This document shows, in pieces, positions 38,500 through 46,778 of a DNA stretch of 54,515 nt. This DNA comes from an uncultured bacterium. Its GTDB lineage: Bacteria; Patescibacteriota; Minisyncoccia; Phycocordibacterales; UBA9973. Made by a program: the position numbers and the translations under genes. Under the pieces are notes generated by a model, which saw only the letters and a list, made by a program, of their open reading frames with translations, had not been told where the DNA came from and ran no database searches. The DNA is taken from positions 1-54,515 of the forward strand of contig CALAYS010000111.1 in assembly GCA_937895515.1 (NCBI GenBank), read 5' to 3'. Each line of letters opens with the position of its first letter. Position 1 is the first letter of the stretch.

Positions 38500-38615
38500 C
38501 TAACAGTTATTAGCTGTTATCATTCATTTGATTCCTTTCTTTTACGTTGTAAGGATCAACCACCGTGGAGGCAGTGTTTCGTCTTAATCCCCTAATAGTC
38601 GGGGCAGTGATTCCA

Positions 38616-38852
38616 TTACCAGCTAAGTATCAGCCATAGTCTAGGCACAGACCATACAAGCGAATATACGGCAATAGGAATCATAAATATGGGCATAACC
38701 AGCCCTGCCATAACAACACCGGTAGAACGGTCGTTAATGGCTTTCTCGCATTCATTAACTGCCAACTGAAACAGGTGGTATGCAATGAATATCAAAGCAA
38801 TTCCTACAACAATTCCAGAGGATGAATCCCACAACAGAGTGTCGTATTTCAT
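38616..38852 (-). CDS. membrane protein, 78 aa
   Basis: Two hydrophobic segments, GIVVGIALIFIAYHLFQLAV and VVMAGLVMPIFMIPIAVYSL, are separated by a charged loop (ECEKAINDRSTG). AAGGA precedes the ATG. Unknown role. Confidence 0.66.
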   Translation of the reverse strand: MKYDTLLWDSSSGIVVGIALIFIAYHLFQLAVNECEKAINDRSTGVVMAGLVMPIFMIPIAVYSLVWSVPRLWLILSW

Positions 38853-38888
38853 ACAACAGTTCCTTATTAGAATATTTGGTCAAATAAA

Positions 38889-38903
38889 TTTTAACAGTTT
38901 TAA
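38889..38903 (-). promoter_or_regulatory. phage promoter-like element
   Basis: TTTTAACAGTTTTAA, followed on the minus strand by TTTATTTGACC. No clear hairpin. It lies 37 bases ahead of the 78-aa gene. Confidence 0.55.
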
Positions 38904-38949
38904 TTAGCATGATCTTTAGCGCAGAATCGAAATCCTACGCTATTCAAGA

Positions 38950-39237
38950 TTACCAGCAGTGTTTCAATACAGCCTCAAGCGACGGGATATACATTTCCTT
39001 GGAGCTGAAACTTCCCACATCTTGTTGTCTGTATACAATCAAATAACGCCAGCGTTCTCCATCTGTTCTTGCAAACACATAGAAATCCTTGCTGGATTGA
39101 ATATTCTTTGCCATCGCAACTTTCGCGACACCATTTACAAATCCCTCGAATTGCAATTGGTTGTTCTTGACGACAAGTTCGTAGGCAGTCAATTCTTGCA
39201 CCAATTCCTGCACTTTATATTCGATCATTGCGGTCAT
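38950..39237 (-). CDS. hypothetical protein, 95 aa
   Basis: AAGGA lies ten bases before the ATG at 39237. The product begins MTAMIEYKVQELVQELTAYE and is strand-rich (RWRYLIVYRQQDVGSFSSKE). Co-transcribed with the gene at 39251. Unknown function. Confidence 0.62.
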   Translation of the reverse strand: MTAMIEYKVQELVQELTAYELVVKNNQLQFEGFVNGVAKVAMAKNIQSSKDFYVFARTDGERWRYLIVYRQQDVGSFSSKEMYIPSLEAVLKHCW

Positions 39238-39250
39238 AATAAACATTTCC

Positions 39251-39448
39251 TTAGACGTTGTGTGCCAGCCAATCCATGACTTCCATACGTGCCTTTTTCT
39301 TCAGGACACCAATTTCAAAGCTGTCAATTGCCTTGAGATATTCGGTGTTACTGATACCGATGTGTTCCAGTTGTTTACGGGTTCCTTCGGTCAAGGAATC
39401 AAACCCTTCAACAACCTCTTTAATTTCAACAGTGATAATAAACTTCAT
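39251..39448 (-). CDS. hypothetical protein, 65 aa
   Basis: A strong CCGTGGAGG ribosome site, shared with several genes here, precedes the ATG at 39448. The product is MKFIITVEIKEVVEGFDSLT, a strand then helices. It is the first gene after the element at 39489. Function unknown. Confidence 0.66.
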   Translation of the reverse strand: MKFIITVEIKEVVEGFDSLTEGTRKQLEHIGISNTEYLKAIDSFEIGVLKKKARMEVMDWLAHNV

Positions 39449-39488
39449 AGCGTTGCCCTCCACGGACATAAGAAATAGTTCAATAAAT

Positions 39489-39505
39489 TTTTAACAGTTT
39501 TAATA
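39489..39505 (-). promoter_or_regulatory. phage promoter-like element
   Basis: TTTTAACAGTTTTAATA, followed on the minus strand by TTTATTGAAC. It is close to the copies at 31876 and 38889. Confidence 0.55.
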
Positions 39506-39686
39506 TTCACAGACTTAAATACTACATAGATATCCTTAAAACCAAATTCCGCAAATATAATTAATTAGGAAATAAATTTCGCAGATATAGAAACACTATC
39601 CCTTACTATTTTATGCAGAGGAATAAAGAGACACTATCAATCCAAGACAGTATCTCTTAACCGAACATTTCCTCGTCAGCCACGAG

Positions 39687-39968
39687 TCAACAAAACATCT
39701 CCTCGTATGTCGGTTCCTCATAGTCCTCGTTGACAACTGGTTCCTTGTTATCAACAACCAAAACAGGACTCGAAACAATCCGGTTAAGTTTCAACGTCTT
39801 AACTGCACTTTTCAGCTGAATCCGTGCATTCGTTTCGTCCATTTCCTTGAAACCGGGAACAAGAACTCGTTTCGATTGACGATTCGAGATGACAAGTTTG
39901 CTTCCGATCATCAAAACGGTACAAACATAATTTGCCGCAAAGTGTTTTGTGAGTTCAATGGTATTCAT
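39687..39968 (-). CDS. hypothetical protein, 93 aa
   Basis: GTGGAGG precedes the ATG at 39968. A strand-rich core (YVCTVLMIGSKLVISNRQSK) is followed by an acidic tail (NEDYEEPTYEEMF). The core resembles the start of the protein at 42688-43095 (Y.C.VL.I....V...S....), so the two may be paralogues. Confidence 0.66.
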   Translation of the reverse strand: MNTIELTKHFAANYVCTVLMIGSKLVISNRQSKRVLVPGFKEMDETNARIQLKSAVKTLKLNRIVSSPVLVVDNKEPVVNEDYEEPTYEEMFC

Positions 39969-39990
39969 TTTAGCCTCCACAGCTATGAAT

Positions 39991-40023
39991 TTGAGATTAT
40001 TCTCAACAAAGTTTTAACAACTT
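39991..40023 (-). promoter_or_regulatory. phage promoter-like element with a 5' hairpin
   Basis: TTTTAACAACTT (40012-40023), then TTGAGA-ATAA-TCTCAA (39991-40006) on the minus strand, ahead of the 93-aa gene. Confidence 0.55.
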
Positions 40024-40062
40024 ACAGTTGACATCAAGTTCTAGAAGATTCTCTTCGTAGAA

Positions 40063-40089
40063 ATTGTAACAATTTTTAAGCAAATTAGA
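40063..40089 (-). promoter_or_regulatory. phage promoter-like element, second of a tandem
   Basis: ATTGTAACAATTTTTA, then AGCAAATTAG as at 40721. On the minus strand it is followed by GAAGA/TCTTC and then the copy at 40012. Confidence 0.5.
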
Positions 40090-40122
40090 GTAATTAAGCT
40101 TCAGGACTTCCTTGTCCTTTTA

Positions 40123-40329
40123 TCAATTGAACAGCTTTGCAATACCGAATATCAGAGAAAGAGCACTAACTCCAGTTGCCATTCCACACATTACCATTCC
40201 AAACATCAGAACATATGTTCCATTTGCCTCGAATAAGTAATCCCATTCCTTGAGAATATAAATAACAGCGGATACAGAGATAATAATCCCCAATAATCCG
40301 ATAGTTATCATAATAAGAATTTGATCCAT
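40123..40329 (-). CDS. membrane protein, 68 aa
   Basis: Two hydrophobic segments (ILIMITIGLLGIIISVSAVI and VLMFGMVMCGMATGVSALSL) flank a polar loop. GAGG precedes the ATG at 40329, just downstream of the 107-aa gene. Unknown function. Confidence 0.65.
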   Translation of the reverse strand: MDQILIMITIGLLGIIISVSAVIYILKEWDYLFEANGTYVLMFGMVMCGMATGVSALSLIFGIAKLFN

Positions 40330-40333
40330 AACA

Positions 40334-40657
40334 TCATTCCTCGTTATCAGCGCCATCAATCCATTCAGGAATATCGGTGCAATCCAGCATCCAGAACATT
40401 CCTAATCCAATCTCCAGATTATCGAAGAATTCCTCGACATATACAACAGACTGTTCCTTGTCAAACGTGAGGTGCACATCCCCTTGGCTTATGGCTACTG
40501 TCTTGTACTTGCCATAGTAGTCGTTGGCTGTGTCTGGGAACATATCAGCTACTGCTTTATAGCCGATTTCGATCCTTCCAGCGGTAGAATACTTGTTAAG
40601 GTACTCGTACACATCAGCCACTACTGTATTGCTTAAGCCACATGTTGTACGTGCCAT
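40334..40657 (-). CDS. hypothetical protein, 107 aa
   Basis: GTGGAGG precedes the ATG at 40657. The product begins MARTTCGLSNTVVADVYEYL and is mixed alpha/beta with an acidic end (DIPEWIDGADNEE). It opens a two-gene unit with the membrane protein. Not recognised. Confidence 0.66.
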   Translation of the reverse strand: MARTTCGLSNTVVADVYEYLNKYSTAGRIEIGYKAVADMFPDTANDYYGKYKTVAISQGDVHLTFDKEQSVVYVEEFFDNLEIGLGMFWMLDCTDIPEWIDGADNEE

Positions 40658-40680
40658 GACCTTATCCTCCACGGAAATAT

Positions 40681-40730
40681 GGGCAATAATACCCGGTCAA
40701 AAGATTTTTAACAATTTTTAAGCAAATTAG
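40681..40730 (-). promoter_or_regulatory. phage promoter-like element with a 5' hairpin
   Basis: TTTTAACAATTTTTAAGC (40706-40723) with GGG/CCC hairpin GGGCAATAATACCC (40681-40694) downstream on the minus strand, ahead of the 107-aa gene. Confidence 0.6.
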
Positions 40731-41167
40731 TTGACACCTTTAATAATTGATGTACTATATTCCCTATAGTTTTAGTTGAAACCGTTGCGTCACTGACTAA
40801 ACGAGCACTCCAAGGTCGAGTCTATATGTCCATACCGATGAGCCGTGATCGCCATACTACAAGTTTCCCCTGAAAATATAAAGAAAACTGTTCCAAATGT
40901 TTAACTTTTCCTCTTTAAATACTTAAATGTATTGTTTTCGCCTAGGGGAGAATACAATTTATTTAGTGCCTACCACTGCAAACGATATACTGTTTAGCGG
41001 TGATTTTGTGCTTCTGTGACATTCCTTTTATTTTCTAATCCTTATACATGTTGTTCCTTGCTACGTGTAAATATATTCGCGGCAAATAAATATTCCTTGT
41101 TAACAATACAAATCCTTGAAACAAACAGAGACCAACCAATACCACAGTTGATCCCTGTCGCTATCAC
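40731..41167 (+). other. gene-free region with a sigma70-like promoter
   Basis: TTGACA (40731-40736), 16 bases and TACTAT (40753-40758) form a good host-type promoter on the plus strand, but no ORF with a ribosome site follows for 400 bases. Several short self-complementary stretches occur. It may make a small RNA against the minus-strand genes; no related copy was seen. Confidence 0.4.
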
Positions 41168-41665
41168 TTATCCTTGTTTATTGTCCATGTTACCGTCAAA
41201 TCCTTCATAACCAACGAAGTCCGGATCACCAGACATATCATCCGTGATGAACTCATCCATGTCGATTTCCGGATTCAGCACGATAGCTTCCCAGTCCCAT
41301 GTTGGAATGAATTCACCTTCCTCCCTGTTGATTTGGTAATCAATTCCATCCAGGAACCACGACGACGCAATTGTAGCAGCTCCCTCCACCGTGTTCACCA
41401 TGTAGGTGACAGGTTTTCCTGCGTATTGCTCAACCTCAGCCATAGACAGCTCCTTGCCACGGAGTTCAGCAGGCAGGGACAAGGGCACTTCGGTAAAGGA
41501 GGAGCACAACACCGACAGGCTGTGAGGCAATACACCCCACACATGCTTACCTGTGACGATATCAGCAGATGCATGCTCCACGACTTCAACATCACTGGTA
41601 ACAAACCCTTTCGCCACAAGATAATCAACAAGACCTTGATGACGTGTTACGATGAGAGTTGACAT
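41168..41665 (-). CDS. Csx16/VVA1548-family protein, candidate type III anti-CRISPR
   Basis: This 165-aa protein starts MSTLIVTRHQGLVDYLVAKG and continues with VEVVEHASADIVTGKHVWGV, LPHSLSVLCSSFTEVPLSLP and AELRGKELSMAEVE. The sequence closely follows the Csx16 (VVA1548) family, found beside type III CRISPR genes, whose consensus reads T.TRH.G...W....G... V.HL...DI..GD.V.GTLP..L...... HLSL.LP.E.RGREL....M. Some members degrade cyclic tetra-adenylate. The phage version adds about 60 acidic C-terminal residues. No CRISPR genes are nearby, so in a phage it would counter type III immunity. The ATG at 41665 has CCGTGGAGG. Confidence 0.78.
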   Translation of the reverse strand: MSTLIVTRHQGLVDYLVAKGFVTSDVEVVEHASADIVTGKHVWGVLPHSLSVLCSSFTEVPLSLPAELRGKELSMAEVEQYAGKPVTYMVNTVEGAATIASSWFLDGIDYQINREEGEFIPTWDWEAIVLNPEIDMDEFITDDMSGDPDFVGYEGFDGNMDNKQG

Positions 41666-41686
41666 ATTATTTCCTCCACGGAATAA

Positions 41687-41727
41687 GGACGATATTGTCC
41701 ATGTCAAAGAATTTTTAACAGTTTCTA
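41687..41727 (-). promoter_or_regulatory. phage promoter-like element with a 5' hairpin
   Basis: TTTTAACAGTTTCTA (41713-41727), then on the minus strand TTTGACAT and GGAC-AATATC-GTCC (41687-41700), then the Csx16-like gene. Confidence 0.6.
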
Positions 41728-41784
41728 TGTGCAGAGACTTATATATTGTCAAACATGTTCCTATACTTTCCTAATTAAATAAAA

Positions 41785-42090
41785 AGGTATAACCACATCA
41801 ATCGGCTAATGTCTTGATCAGGAACACTTAAGCTTCATGATGTGGCGTTGACTAATGGCCCTAAGTCCATCACCTTACGTGTTTAATCCTCGTCAACCAA
41901 GGACACGCTCCCTATACTTATCTCTCCAAGGGAAGGAGATCCATTTAGACTCTAATGGCTTCTGAGTGGAATTATACGGAGTCTATCCCGTACAACTTGA
42001 GGGCAGAGTGTTCGACCGGTTCACAAAGGAGCGGCTCTACTAACTCATAGCATATACATACGTTTCCTCTGTATATGCCTTCCCTACAAA
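41785..42090 (-). ncRNA. structured non-coding RNA candidate, copy 1
   Basis: On the minus strand a promoter-like element (42095) is followed by about 300 bases with no real ORF but strong structure: TACGG/CCGTA hairpin (41975-41992), GTTGAC/GTCAAC (41847-41852 with 41892-41897) and a perfect eight-pair CCACATCA/TGATGTGG stem (41793-41800 with 41838-41845) near the 3' end, followed by TTATACCTTTTTATTT. Copy 2 at 42215-42475 has the same elements in the same order with different but paired bases. Confidence 0.62.
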
Positions 42091-42094
42091 ATAA

Positions 42095-42114
42095 TTTTAA
42101 CAGTTTATAAGCAG
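42095..42114 (-). promoter_or_regulatory. phage promoter-like element of RNA copy 1
   Basis: TTTTAACAGTTTATAAGCAG on the plus strand. No ribosome site and no gene follow on the minus strand, so the transcript should be the non-coding RNA. Confidence 0.55.
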
Positions 42115-42123
42115 AAAAAGTAA

Positions 42124-42147
42124 CCCTAGCCATAACAAGCACTAGGG
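42124..42147 (-). terminator. terminator of RNA copy 2
   Basis: CCCTAG/CTAGGG stem followed on the minus strand by TTACTTTTTC. It separates the two related RNAs. Confidence 0.65.
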
Positions 42148-42214
42148 TATTATACAATCCGTATCAATCAAGGTACGTTTACGTGACGACTGTGAAGACC
42201 ACGACCTTAGTTAG

Positions 42215-42475
42215 CGTAATTCACAACCATACCAATCCAAACATATCCTTGATCAGGAGATATATCCTTCATGGTACGGCGTTGACTAGTGGCCAGCCGA
42301 AACTTCCACTACTCTACCAATCCCTCGTCAACCAAGGGTGGCAATCCTACTCACGCTCCTAGGACACGAAGCCAGTTAGACAGAACCGATTGGTTTAATG
42401 CACGGAGTCAATCCCGTACACGATCCGGTAAAGAACCCACCGGCAAGGGCGACAGCACCAACCAACATGCTGTCA
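42215..42475 (-). ncRNA. structured non-coding RNA candidate, copy 2
   Basis: It shares with copy 1 the ordered blocks CGTTGACTAGTGGCC, CTCGTCAACCAAGG and ACGGAGTCAATCCCGT and the TCCTGATCAAG stretch (minus-strand side). The terminal stem CCATACC/GGTACGG (42227-42233 with 42273-42279) replaces CCACATCA/TGATGTGG of copy 1 with compensating changes. GTTGAC/GTCAAC is at 42281-42286 and 42327-42332, and ACGG/CCGT at 42402-42417. An element at 42481 drives it. A family of structured phage RNAs is likely. Confidence 0.62.
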
Positions 42476-42496
42476 CTGAATTTATAACAATTTTTA
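42451..42496 (-). promoter_or_regulatory. phage promoter-like element with a 5' hairpin (RNA copy 2)
   Basis: TTTATAACAATTTTTA (42481-42496) is followed on the minus strand by GACAGCA/TGCTGTC (42451-42474), the first hairpin of RNA copy 2. Confidence 0.55.
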
Positions 42497-42687
42497 AGAT
42501 ACGCAGATGACATATGCCCAAACATGCATAACGGAGTCCTGCCATGATGACGTTCCTTGTCACGGAGGCTTTTACTGATACCGTTGTGATGATGATACTT
42601 GTACACTTGAGGGTTTCGCCTTTGCCTTTTAACGGAGTTATGACAGCACGCTAATACAAGCGTACTGCCACAGCTCGTTATGCCTGT

Positions 42688-43095
42688 TTAAGAGGCTTGT
42701 GGGAGGTTGAAACGGTATTGGTGAGGGCCGTTACGATTGGCTTTCACCTTCCGAATCACCTCATCCGCTTTCTGTACCTCTTCCTTGGGTGCGTCATTGA
42801 CAACAGCCTTCATCTTGTCCATGTAAGCTGTACCAATAACACGCTCCTGTGCTGCAGCATCCTTTTTCTTGATACCAATGCGCTTAATTGCATCGGCAAC
42901 AATCTCCTTGACTTCCGAACGGGACTTTCCGGCCAGCCCAGACATTTCCCAGATCACTGCACCACGCGATCCAGCAAGTTTGATAACGGAATCGCCACGA
43001 ATAAAGAGCACACGGCACTCGTAAGTGGCTTCAATAGCCTTAAAACCAGCGATGATTTGCTGGGCGTTCAGACGTTCTATTTCGTGCATGTTCAT
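42688..43095 (-). CDS. hypothetical protein, 135 aa
   Basis: GTGGAGG precedes the ATG at 43095. The protein begins MNMHEIERLNAQQIIAGFKA, then YECRVLFIRGDSVIKLAGSR (strand-rich) and a charged helical end (KEEVQKADEVIRKVKANRNG). Its core resembles the 93-aa protein at 39687. It follows the second polymerase gene. Function unknown. Confidence 0.66.
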   Translation of the reverse strand: MNMHEIERLNAQQIIAGFKAIEATYECRVLFIRGDSVIKLAGSRGAVIWEMSGLAGKSRSEVKEIVADAIKRIGIKKKDAAAQERVIGTAYMDKMKAVVNDAPKEEVQKADEVIRKVKANRNGPHQYRFNLPQAS

Positions 43096-43137
43096 AGCTT
43101 TAGCCTCCACGGCTTGTTAAGTTGGGTGAAAAAGGGC

Positions 43138-46100
43138 TTAGGAGCCCTTCTTCTCACCTGGGTAAACGATGTTCTCGGGCAGCTTGCCAAGACCATCAAT
43201 TGCGGATTGAACAGGATCAACAACAATAGCTTGACTGCTGATCAGTTCGGTTGTGATACATTTGAAGGCACGCTTCCACAGCATCTTTTCAGCTGCATCA
43301 GGCGCATTAGAGACCATATCCATCCAACGAATAGCCATAACAGCACCATTTGTTGTGACACAGTTGTTTGCACCAGCGAAGGTGTGTTGCGACCTCCATC
43401 CATTGCGTACACGAGCATCCAAGCGATACGCAGCAGACAACAGCTCAACTGGGTTGAAGAACACGTTCTCGTATGCCAGTTCCTTAGCCACCTTCATATG
43501 ACCGAAGAAGATGTCAAGACCGTTCTTTGGAGCACGAACACCATGCTTTTCGAGCTGTTTAAGCCCCGAATTAGCACGTGCAACACCAAGACGGTTCTCC
43601 TCAACGTGACGGTAGTAGCCACGGTTAAGGGCATTGAACCAGCGATATTGGTGAACTGCACACTTGCCAGTGTTGATATCAATAGCCAGAGGGATTGACT
43701 CCATCTTCATGATACCAGCGGTGCGGCCAGTACGATTACCACCGATTGGGAACTTTTCATCATTGCCATAAGCGTTGAAGTTGAACCCAACAGAAGCAAC
43801 ACAGTAGCTATGAACTGCATCCCTCAGCAGCTTGTGGTTAGCATCAGTTGCTTGCCATCCACTATAATGCGAAGAGATGTTATCCCAGAATCCACCACCA
43901 CCGCCTTCTTCTTCAGGGAATCCATCGGTTATAGTATCAACCTTCCCCTTGAGAACCATGGCAACGGAAGTTGAGGCATAATACTGCGACTGACCACCAC
44001 CACCATCGGCGTGTTTAATCTGACGCATTGCCTCGTATTGCACGATGTAGCCGTACATATTCCAGAACAACTTAGCCCAGAACAGACTCATACCAGCGTT
44101 CAGGACAGCGTTTTCGAGCAACATGGCATGTTGGAACAGATTAGACGACATCAGGCCAATGTTTTCCTTAGCCTGTTTGTTGCCATCTACGCCATTTGCC
44201 AGCTCATCAAAGCTGTACTTCTTCCAGGGCTTGCCACCCATCACAAACTCACGCTCATCCTTAACGTAAGTCTGGACACGAAGATCCATGTATCTCCACT
44301 GTTCGGTGTACAAGGGCACATCCAGGTGGAATCGGATGCAGCACAAGTCACCGTCAGTATCGTTTTCCTGCTGGAGCATCAGGTCGGTGTCGACGAATGC
44401 AACGCTCTTCATTGCGAAGATATCGACTGGTGTAATTGCACCAAAGACCTTGTGAGGCAGACCCTGTTTGTTGACAACACCAGTAACGGCCTTATCAAAC
44501 AAGACTGGATCCTTGGAATAACATACCTTCCCAGCAGGTGCCAAGAAAGATGTTATGCGGTGTTGGTGACCAGCTTTCACGTCCCAGAAGCGAGGAGCCA
44601 TAGTCAAATATGTACCAGCAACGGACATACGATTCAGACGATCCTCAAACATGGCAGAATTCATACGCACAAGATGCTGTGCAGAAGTGAATCCCCATTC
44701 AAAGCCTTCCATGGTACGCGAAGAACGAGCTGCCATGAACAAACTCATGATAGTTTGCATCGACTCGCCAAACATACACTCAGGATTGGTATCCTTGTGA
44801 TACGTAGCCTTGTCAACGGGCATGATATCCTTCTTCAGGAATGCAGCACCAGGAACAAACATGTCGTGACCACCAGCTTCAACGACAAAGCCCTTGCCGC
44901 CAAGACCTGGCCAGAACGGAATATTGCCATTCTTAGAACCCTTGCTAACGAGCTGTTTCCACTTGTAGCAGAATTGCTCATCGGTCAAGTTGCCAAGGCC
45001 AGGCTGAGAACGCATCCAGCCACTCATTGGAATCTGAATGGCAGATGTTTCTTCTTCATCTTCAAAGCCAGGAACAGCTGTCATGGCCTTAACGGTGAAG
45101 ATCTCATCCAGCACTGCCCTGAACTGCTCCAGAGACAAACGAGGAAGGCCAGCATAACCATCACGCATGATACGATGCATCTCACGCTGTGTGGCATTCT
45201 CCGTTCTTGCATTCTCGTCCAGCAATTGCTGAACCAAGCCATGCAGCGGCTTAGTATCAACAACCATTTTCCCATCCTTTTCCAATACGCAATACGACCA
45301 GAAGAAATTGGTCATCTCACGGATAGAGAATGAGGTCTTGGGTGCCTTTTTAACAACGACACCATTAGCGATGTCATTCATGACGACACCAGCCAACTGA
45401 TAGCGACTTCTCAGTTCATAAGAAGAGTTATCCACAAGCTCCTTTTGCTTGTTGAGATAGTACGACGAAGCCAAGGAGGCCTCTTCATAATCATCCATCT
45501 CGGTGTTGTCGTCAGCATACTGGCAACCATACAGCGTGTACAAGTTGGTTGCGTAAACAACTTCTTGTGTGCACACCGCAGAGAATGTCACATCAACACC
45601 GCGATACTTGGCCTTGATGGTGCGGATCTTGCCAGCATTCGTGAGCATCTGAATAGCAACAGCAGCGACCTCCTTACCACTAAGCCCATCAAACATCTTC
45701 ACCTGTTCTTCTTGGCTCAGGATACCAAGATGTGCCAAGAGCATATTCAGTCCGCCCTTAGCAACAGACTTATTCACCAGAATGGTATCATCCATAATCC
45801 CATCCAATTGGAACGGTGAACAAACTGTCATCTTGCAACCCAGGTGACGAGTAACAAAACGACCAGCACCCGCGAACCTAAACAGACCCCTGGAATATGC
45901 AGTACCAGTACAGAACGCATTATCAATCTCATTCTGCAACTCAGCCGCATCCTTATGATTACCATCGACCATGATCTGATCAATAGCAACCATCATATTC
46001 CAACTGCCGATGGCCAGACCGTCAGTATTCCAATAGATCTTGGTAACACGCTCATTGGTCTTGGACGCATCCTCAAACAACCACAGACCATCATCTTCCC

Positions 46101-46737
46101 TGATAACGTTGAAAGCTGAAGCTGTAGAAGGCCAACCCGCACCCTTAAGCCCCTTGGTGTTTTGCTCAGCACGTACAAACCCTGTGTTCTGAGTATAGTG
46201 GTACGGTGCAACACCAAAGGAGCCATCATCCGTTTTGATATTGAACATCAGTGCGCGATTCTGCATGCACTTGAGGAACATCTCACGGGTGTCAGAGTGG
46301 CCCCACACCGTTATGGCCTTAATGATGTATGGAACATCACTTTCGACACGAACAGTGTAGTCGCCCTTATCATCAGCAGCCATCAGCGAAACCTGACGAT
46401 GCACGGCAGTCCAGCCACGCTTACCAAGCCACGCCAACGGCACAAATGTGGCCAAGCCCTGACATCCATCGACACCACCAGTGATCTTATTCAGATCGTA
46501 GTGGGTCTGCATCTCAACAGCCTGACCGCCCTTGGCAGCACGGACGCGAACACCAGCGCCCTTGCCAACCCACAGCCATCCCTTACTGTCCATCTTAGAG
46601 CCTTCCATTTCGGGAAGACGCTTGGTGATGCCAGCAGAGTATGCCAACACCTGAACAGCAGCTTGATGAAGCCGCAGGTCCGCCGGAATTTTGCTATTCG
46701 CAATTTCCCGGATTTCTTCGAACATTTCCATCTTCAT
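43138..46737 (-). CDS. RNA polymerase-like protein with DxDGD motif (second of two)
   Basis: This protein of about 1,199 aa has QQENDTDGDLCCIRF around residues 789-803, the beta'-type DxDGD metal motif, aligned with QHSDNDGDLLPLF of the first polymerase-like protein. Upstream by about 52 residues is YSKDPVLFDKAV, matching the R-x-P-T-L element. Near residue 312 is GIMDDTILVNKSVAKGGL, which fits the beta-subunit EDAI.I...V..G segment. So it too looks like a single-chain double-barrel polymerase, distant from the first. GAGG lies eight bases before the ATG at 46737. It is followed closely by an 83-aa and an 810-aa gene upstream. Confidence 0.72.
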   Translation of the reverse strand: MKMEMFEEIREIANSKIPADLRLHQAAVQVLAYSAGITKRLPEMEGSKMDSKGWLWVGKGAGVRVRAAKGGQAVEMQTHYDLNKITGGVDGCQGLATFVPLAWLGKRGWTAVHRQVSLMAADDKGDYTVRVESDVPYIIKAITVWGHSDTREMFLKCMQNRALMFNIKTDDGSFGVAPYHYTQNTGFVRAEQNTKGLKGAGWPSTASAFNVIREDDGLWLFEDASKTNERVTKIYWNTDGLAIGSWNMMVAIDQIMVDGNHKDAAELQNEIDNAFCTGTAYSRGLFRFAGAGRFVTRHLGCKMTVCSPFQLDGIMDDTILVNKSVAKGGLNMLLAHLGILSQEEQVKMFDGLSGKEVAAVAIQMLTNAGKIRTIKAKYRGVDVTFSAVCTQEVVYATNLYTLYGCQYADDNTEMDDYEEASLASSYYLNKQKELVDNSSYELRSRYQLAGVVMNDIANGVVVKKAPKTSFSIREMTNFFWSYCVLEKDGKMVVDTKPLHGLVQQLLDENARTENATQREMHRIMRDGYAGLPRLSLEQFRAVLDEIFTVKAMTAVPGFEDEEETSAIQIPMSGWMRSQPGLGNLTDEQFCYKWKQLVSKGSKNGNIPFWPGLGGKGFVVEAGGHDMFVPGAAFLKKDIMPVDKATYHKDTNPECMFGESMQTIMSLFMAARSSRTMEGFEWGFTSAQHLVRMNSAMFEDRLNRMSVAGTYLTMAPRFWDVKAGHQHRITSFLAPAGKVCYSKDPVLFDKAVTGVVNKQGLPHKVFGAITPVDIFAMKSVAFVDTDLMLQQENDTDGDLCCIRFHLDVPLYTEQWRYMDLRVQTYVKDEREFVMGGKPWKKYSFDELANGVDGNKQAKENIGLMSSNLFQHAMLLENAVLNAGMSLFWAKLFWNMYGYIVQYEAMRQIKHADGGGGQSQYYASTSVAMVLKGKVDTITDGFPEEEGGGGGFWDNISSHYSGWQATDANHKLLRDAVHSYCVASVGFNFNAYGNDEKFPIGGNRTGRTAGIMKMESIPLAIDINTGKCAVHQYRWFNALNRGYYRHVEENRLGVARANSGLKQLEKHGVRAPKNGLDIFFGHMKVAKELAYENVFFNPVELLSAAYRLDARVRNGWRSQHTFAGANNCVTTNGAVMAIRWMDMVSNAPDAAEKMLWKRAFKCITTELISSQAIVVDPVQSAIDGLGKLPENIVYPGEKKGS

Positions 46738-46778
46738 GGTCATATCCTCTATTGTCTGGTGCTTACTAGGTGACCAGC

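Noticed and set aside
40831..40880. CGATGAG/GAAA read as a hammerhead ribozyme core
   Set aside because: The required CUGAUGA and GAAA with three stems cannot be formed.
41972..42157. 61-aa minus-strand frame across RNA copy 1
   Set aside because: No ribosome site at its start, not conserved in copy 2, and it lies on structured RNA.
44011..45333. 440-aa plus-strand open frame
   Set aside because: Shadow of the second polymerase-like gene; the minus strand carries recognisable motifs.
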